Assembly (NCBI GenBank): GCA_003514305.1
Contig: DORE01000205.1
Coordinates: 28,682 to 39,788, forward strand
DNA from: Gammaproteobacteria bacterium
GTDB lineage: Bacteria; Pseudomonadota; Gammaproteobacteria; Pseudomonadales; Pseudohongiellaceae
Direction: 5' to 3'
Length of the DNA stretch: 11,107 bases
Shown: one piece after another, positions 7,715-11,107 of the stretch
Layout: every line of letters begins with the position of its first letter
Numbering within the stretch: position 1 is the stretch's first letter
Notes under the pieces: generated by a model
What the model saw: only the letters and a program-made list of their open reading frames with translations
What the model was told of the DNA's origin: nothing
Databases searched by the model: none
Program-made: the position numbers and the translations under genes

Positions 7715-7720
7715 CCGAAT

Positions 7721-9217
7721 TCAGGGCTGACTCTGCTTGCGCTGTTCAAGGTAATTTGACAAGGACCTGACCTCTTCCGCGGAAAATAGATACCCGAGCT
7801 TGGTGCGGCGCCAGAGGATATCCTCAGCTGTCATCGCCCACTCCCGGGAACAAAGATAGTCAACTTCAAGTTGGAATAGATTGGCACCGAAACAAAATCC
7901 CAGATCTCTCATGCTGCGCGCTTCTCCAACAATTTCTGGTGCACAGGTTCCGTAGCTGCGTAACCAGCGTCTAACGAGGCTCTGTGTTAGCCAGGGGTAT
8001 TGTCCGACCAGCTGCTGTTGCAATTTTTCTGCCGCTTCGAAATCACCACCCGGCAGGACAGCGCACTCTGTCCAGCTTCCGGACATAGTCGGGAAAAACT
8101 CGCGCAATTGATCTAGCACCTGTTCAGCCAGCAGGCGGTAAGTGGTGACCTTACCGCCATAAACTGAAAGCAGCGGCGCAGTGGCCCTGTCCAACTGCAG
8201 CCGATAGTCCCTCGATACTCGGCTAGCTTTTTCGCCTTCGTTCTCAATCAGCGGGCGAATTCCTGAGAAAACCCCCACAACGTCTTTTTCACAAACAGCA
8301 GCTTTGAAATATCTGTTCACGATCTTCAACAGGTAATCAACCTCTGCCCTTGAAATGCGAGGAGCATCTAGATCACCTGAATATTCCTCTTCTGTAGTTC
8401 CCACAAGGGAAAAATCGTTCAAATAAGGAATCACAAATACAACCCGTCCATCTTTATGCTGCAGAAGGAACGCCCTGTTTTCTTCACAAAGCTTTGGCAG
8501 AACGAGGTGGCTGCCTTTAACTAATCTCAACCTATGAGCCTTTTTTTGGCCGGCGATTTCGCAATGGAGCTGACTCACCCAGGGACCGGTTGCATTCACG
8601 AGCACTTTACAAGTCAATGTTTTCTGGACGCAAGAAAGGTGATCCTTTGTCTCTACAGACCATTTTCCCGAGTTGGCTTTAGCATCCGTCACCTCATGGC
8701 GAGTCAGGATGACTGCTCCGCGCTGCTTCGCCTGCAGGGCGTTGGCCACCACGAGGCGCGAATCATCCACCTGAGCGTCCCAATACTCAAACCCTTTCCT
8801 TATCGAGGCCTCTAGAGGACCATCAGCAGAATACCCTACAGTTCGGGAAGCACCAAAGTGCTTACTCATGGCAAGACGGTCATAGAGAAACAAACCACAG
8901 CGAAGCAATACTGCGCTTCGAGAGTTTGGCAGTATGGGAATCTGAAATGCGAGCGGCGCTACCAGATGCGGGGCGGCTTTTATCAGCACTTCGCGTTCTT
9001 TTAGCGATTTCCTGACCAATCCAAAGTGATAATTTTCGAGATAGCGCAGCCCGCCATGGATCAGCTTTGAACTCCAAGAAGAAGTCGCACTGGCAAGATC
9101 GCCTTTCTCCAATAGCGCGACGGACAAACCGCGCCCAGCGGCATCTGCGGCTATTCCAGCACCATTAATGCCGCCACCAATTACCAGCAGGTCAAACTCT
9201 GATTGAGACTTAGTCAC
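7721..9217 (-). CDS. glpD: Aerobic glycerol-3-phosphate dehydrogenase
   Basis: FAD enzyme at the inner face of the cytoplasmic membrane that oxidises sn-glycerol-3-phosphate to dihydroxyacetone phosphate and reduces quinone. It is the second step of glycerol catabolism after GlpK. The 498-residue product (E. coli GlpD: 501) has the dinucleotide fold VIGGGINGAGIAADAAGRGL (12-31), with Glu37 positioned for the FAD ribose. The family block SSKLIHGGLRYLE (49-61) follows, then VNATGPWV, RLVKGSHLVLP, FVIPYLNDFSLVGTTEEEY, GIRPL and GGKVTTYRLLAEQ. The C-terminal domain near the end has DILWRRTKLGYL. The GTG at 9217 puts the N-terminus where the family begins. An ATG at 9301 would add 28 residues (MLHYPSGCF...) with no family match and would start inside a likely promoter element; an ATG at 9265 is a third option. 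None has a clear Shine-Dalgarno sequence. The gene is divergent from glpK. Confidence 0.95.
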   Translation of the reverse strand: MTKSQSEFDLLVIGGGINGAGIAADAAGRGLSVALLEKGDLASATSSWSSKLIHGGLRYLENYHFGLVRKSLKEREVLIKAAPHLVAPLAFQIPILPNSRSAVLLRCGLFLYDRLAMSKHFGASRTVGYSADGPLEASIRKGFEYWDAQVDDSRLVVANALQAKQRGAVILTRHEVTDAKANSGKWSVETKDHLSCVQKTLTCKVLVNATGPWVSQLHCEIAGQKKAHRLRLVKGSHLVLPKLCEENRAFLLQHKDGRVVFVIPYLNDFSLVGTTEEEYSGDLDAPRISRAEVDYLLKIVNRYFKAAVCEKDVVGVFSGIRPLIENEGEKASRVSRDYRLQLDRATAPLLSVYGGKVTTYRLLAEQVLDQLREFFPTMSGSWTECAVLPGGDFEAAEKLQQQLVGQYPWLTQSLVRRWLRSYGTCAPEIVGEARSMRDLGFCFGANLFQLEVDYLCSREWAMTAEDILWRRTKLGYLFSAEEVRSLSNYLEQRKQSQP

Positions 9218-9291
9218 TCTGGAAACTTGAAACCAGCCAAACCGCGAGATGCTGGAAGACCCCATGCCTGTCACAAAACAACCGCTGGGAT

Positions 9292-9307
9292 AGTGTAACA
9301 TGACACT
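9292..9307 (-). promoter_or_regulatory. Extended -10 element and overlapping dyad upstream of glpD
   Basis: Read on the minus strand, TGTTACACT (9300 down to 9292) fits an extended -10 (TG, one base, TACACT versus TATAAT). I see no convincing -35 at 17 bases. Transcription would start near 9285, giving a leader of about 68 bases before the GTG at 9217. The same bases form an inverted repeat, AGTGT-AACATG-ACACT (9292-9307), with perfect 5-base arms. A protein bound there would block the -10, as expected for a glycerol-responsive repressor, though it does not obviously resemble the E. coli GlpR operator. The rest of the gap to glpK (9308-9435) shows the glpK ribosome binding site but no clear second promoter. 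Confidence 0.4.
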
Positions 9308-9435
9308 CGAGCGGTTTTTCTCAATGACAAATATATAGCGGTAGCTTTACGGCACGAGACAGTCAGAGGGGTTGCTCAAGGCTTCGCCTCCAGCATTGAT
9401 ACACAATAATCCAGTGAATTAAAAGGACGAACAGT

Positions 9436-10923
9436 ATGCGCAACGCAATTCTCGCGATAGATCAGGGCACAACCAGCAGTCGCGCTCTTGTCTTTGATAC
9501 TAGCGGCAACCAATTGGGCCTTGGACAACAGGAATTCGCACAGCATTTCCCGGATAACGGCTGGGTCGAGCACGATGCAGACGAAATCTGGTCTACCACG
9601 CTAGCGAGTTGCCTGGCCGCGATAAACTCTGCAGATATAAAAGCTAAAGAGATCCTGTGTATCGGCATCACCAACCAGAGAGAAACTACCGTCGTCTGGG
9701 ACAGATCAACAGGCGAACCTATCCATAAAGCCATCGTCTGGCAAGATCGACGCACCAGCGACTACTGCGCCGAACTCAAGCAACAGCCAGACATAGTTTC
9801 CTCTATTCAGGAAAAAACCGGACTGCTGCTGGACCCCTATTTTTCGGCAACTAAGATACGTTGGATTCTTGATAACGTGCCTGATGCTAGAAAGCGTGCC
9901 AACCGTGGCGAGCTCGCTTTTGGCACCATCGACAGCTGGTTACTATGGAAGCTAACAAATGGCAAAAGCCACTTCACCGACGCCACCAACGCCTCTCGGA
10001 CCATGATGTTTAATATCAAATCTCAGTGCTGGGATGAGGACCTACTTGCTCTGTTCGAAGTGCCTGCCTCGGTGCTGCCTCAAGTCAAGGATTGTGCCGC
10101 GGAATTCGGGGCTACCGAAGCATCTATCTTCGGCACTTCGATTCCAATCACTGGCATGATCGGCGATCAACAAAGCGCAGCATTTGGACAGGGCTGTTTC
10201 CAGAAGGGCATGGCGAAAAGCACCTACGGCACTGGCTGCTTCCTTTTGCTGAATACCGGCACAGAGGTACTCACCTCCAACAACCAGCTGCTCAGCACCG
10301 TTGCCTATCGCCTCAATGGTGAGCCCGCCTACGCCATCGAGGGAAGTATATTCATGGCGGGAGCTACAATGCAGTGGATTCGGGATGGTCTGAAACTGAT
10401 TGGCGACGCCGGTGAATCAGAGGCGTTAGCCGAACGGAGTCGGGACGATCTTTCAGTCTACCTAGTACCGGCCTTTACAGGTCTCGGCGCCCCCTACTGG
10501 GATCCTGATGCCCGAGGAGCGCTATTGGGAATGACGCGCGATACGGGCCCCAAAGAAGTCGTAACCGCGGGGTTGATGTCTGTTTGCTACCAGACGAAAG
10601 ATCTGGTTGAAGCGATAGCAGCGGATGGCGCCGAGCTCTCAACCTTACGCGTGGACGGCGGTATGGTGAGAAATAATTATATGCTGCAGAAATTGGCAGA
10701 TGTGCTCGATACAGAAGTACATCGTCCTGCTATCACTGAAACCACGGCACTTGGAGCAGCTTATATGGCTGGGCTTCACCAGGGCGTATTCGAGTCACTG
10801 GACACAATCGCAGCAAGATGGCAGCTTGAACGTGCTTTCGCCCCGCAAAGTAATGAAAGCTGGCGAATCCGTCAATATACAGGTTGGCAAGACGCTGTCG
10901 CACGCATCCGCAGCCAGCGCTGA
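9436..10923 (+). CDS. glpK: Glycerol kinase
   Basis: Cytoplasmic FGGY-family kinase that transfers phosphate from ATP to glycerol, giving the sn-glycerol-3-phosphate used by GlpD next door. The 495-residue product (E. coli: 502) has the N-terminal phosphate motif AIDQGTTSSRAL (7-18), NQRETTVVWD (80-89) with substrate-binding Arg82-Glu83, and Tyr135 in DPYFSATK. GTIDSWLLWKLT (163-174) and SHFTDATNASRTMMF (178-192) follow, then GMIGDQQSAAFGQG (240-253), where Asp244 is the catalytic base. The C-terminal half has GAPYWDPDARGALLGMTRDT and VDGGMVRNNY. AAGGA (9423-9427) lies 8 bases before the ATG, a clear ribosome binding site. One oddity: at the position of the E. coli fructose-1,6-bisphosphate loop ending GTR (Arg236), this protein reads GTS, so that inhibition is probably absent. 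The C-terminal tail also differs from the E. coli segment contacted by EIIA-Glc. No glpF accompanies it here. Confidence 0.97.
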   Translation: MRNAILAIDQGTTSSRALVFDTSGNQLGLGQQEFAQHFPDNGWVEHDADEIWSTTLASCLAAINSADIKAKEILCIGITNQRETTVVWDRSTGEPIHKAIVWQDRRTSDYCAELKQQPDIVSSIQEKTGLLLDPYFSATKIRWILDNVPDARKRANRGELAFGTIDSWLLWKLTNGKSHFTDATNASRTMMFNIKSQCWDEDLLALFEVPASVLPQVKDCAAEFGATEASIFGTSIPITGMIGDQQSAAFGQGCFQKGMAKSTYGTGCFLLLNTGTEVLTSNNQLLSTVAYRLNGEPAYAIEGSIFMAGATMQWIRDGLKLIGDAGESEALAERSRDDLSVYLVPAFTGLGAPYWDPDARGALLGMTRDTGPKEVVTAGLMSVCYQTKDLVEAIAADGAELSTLRVDGGMVRNNYMLQKLADVLDTEVHRPAITETTALGAAYMAGLHQGVFESLDTIAARWQLERAFAPQSNESWRIRQYTGWQDAVARIRSQR

Positions 10924-10928
10924 TCGTC

Positions 10929-11107
10929 ATGGAATTGCATCTGATCAGACATGGGCAAACTAATTGGAACGAAGAACGGAGAGCGCAGGGACAAAGCGAT
11001 TCCGTGCTGACCGATCTTGGTGTGGAGCAGGCCAAAGCGCTCGGCACCCGCATAAGCGCAGTGCCGTTCGACGCACTTTACTGCAGCAGCAGTGTGCGAA
11101 CTCGACA
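10929..11107 (+). CDS. Histidine phosphatase family protein, 5' part (cut by window end)
   Basis: The first 59 codons of a branch-1 histidine phosphatase (phosphoglycerate mutase-like) gene are present; the rest lies beyond the window. The N-terminus MELHLIRHGQTNWNEERRAQ carries the RHG signature (residues 7-9), whose histidine is phosphorylated during catalysis. It continues with the family pattern QGQSDSVLTDLGVEQAKALG, then FDALYCSSSVRTR, the usual second helix and strand with the 'S.. .RT' phosphate-pocket arginine. It starts 5 bases after the glpK stop with no strong ribosome binding site, so it is likely co-transcribed and translationally coupled with glpK. Family members include alpha-ribazole phosphatase, phosphoglycerate mutases and small sugar-phosphate phosphatases. 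The visible part cannot tell these apart, and a role in the glycerol pathway is only suggested by position. Confidence 0.88.
   Translation, partial: MELHLIRHGQTNWNEERRAQGQSDSVLTDLGVEQAKALGTRISAVPFDALYCSSSVRTR

Noticed and set aside
9372..9410. Promoter for glpK built from TTGCTC and AATAAT
   Set aside because: The spacing is about 27 bases, and no other -35/-10 pair with 16-18 bases was convincing.

Overview
The window looks like ordinary chromosomal DNA of a heterotrophic, aerobically respiring proteobacterium. I would guess a marine-type gammaproteobacterium, because of the mid-range GC, GlpD/GlpK close in sequence to the enterobacterial proteins, a Tat-exported sulfite dehydrogenase with its cytochrome c, and an NhaC antiporter. 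That placement is inference; there is no rRNA or other marker here. I found no insertion sequence, CRISPR array, tRNA, rRNA or phage gene.

Layout, left to right. (1) A metabolite:H+ symporter (MHS family, MFS) on the minus strand. (2) About 850 bases with no intact gene (1568-2427). It contains several protein-like, hydrophobic reading frames broken by stops and frame changes and is probably a decayed membrane-protein gene. It ends in a good sigma70-type promoter (TTGTTA, 17 bases, TATAAT). (3) A tight plus-strand operon driven from that promoter: a Tat-exported molybdopterin sulfite oxidase family enzyme (SorA-like), a small periplasmic cytochrome c (SorB-like), and an SRPBCC/AHSA1-fold protein whose GTG start shares a base with the cytochrome stop. 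(4) A convergent minus-strand secreted alpha/beta hydrolase (GHSQS nucleophile elbow). (5) Divergent from it, an NhaC-family Na+/H+ antiporter. (6) A divergent glycerol catabolism locus: glpD (minus) and glpK (plus), with a dyad overlapping an extended -10 element upstream of glpD. Directly after glpK comes the start of a histidine phosphatase gene, cut by the window end. A possible 52-residue small ORF lies just beyond the glpD stop, in the same frame.

How the genes work together. The SorA/SorB pair would oxidise sulfite in the periplasm and pass electrons to the respiratory chain; the SRPBCC partner has no known role in that. GlpK phosphorylates glycerol and GlpD oxidises glycerol-3-phosphate to dihydroxyacetone phosphate, feeding quinones. 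No glycerol facilitator (glpF) or glpR gene is present in the window. The transporter, the hydrolase and the antiporter have no evident pathway link to these modules.

I see no clearly new system. The most useful leads are the SRPBCC gene coupled to sulfite dehydrogenase, the decayed region at 1561-2380, the small ORF after glpD, the dyad at the glpD promoter (which also bears on the glpD start), and a glycerol kinase that seems to lack the fructose-1,6-bisphosphate-binding arginine.
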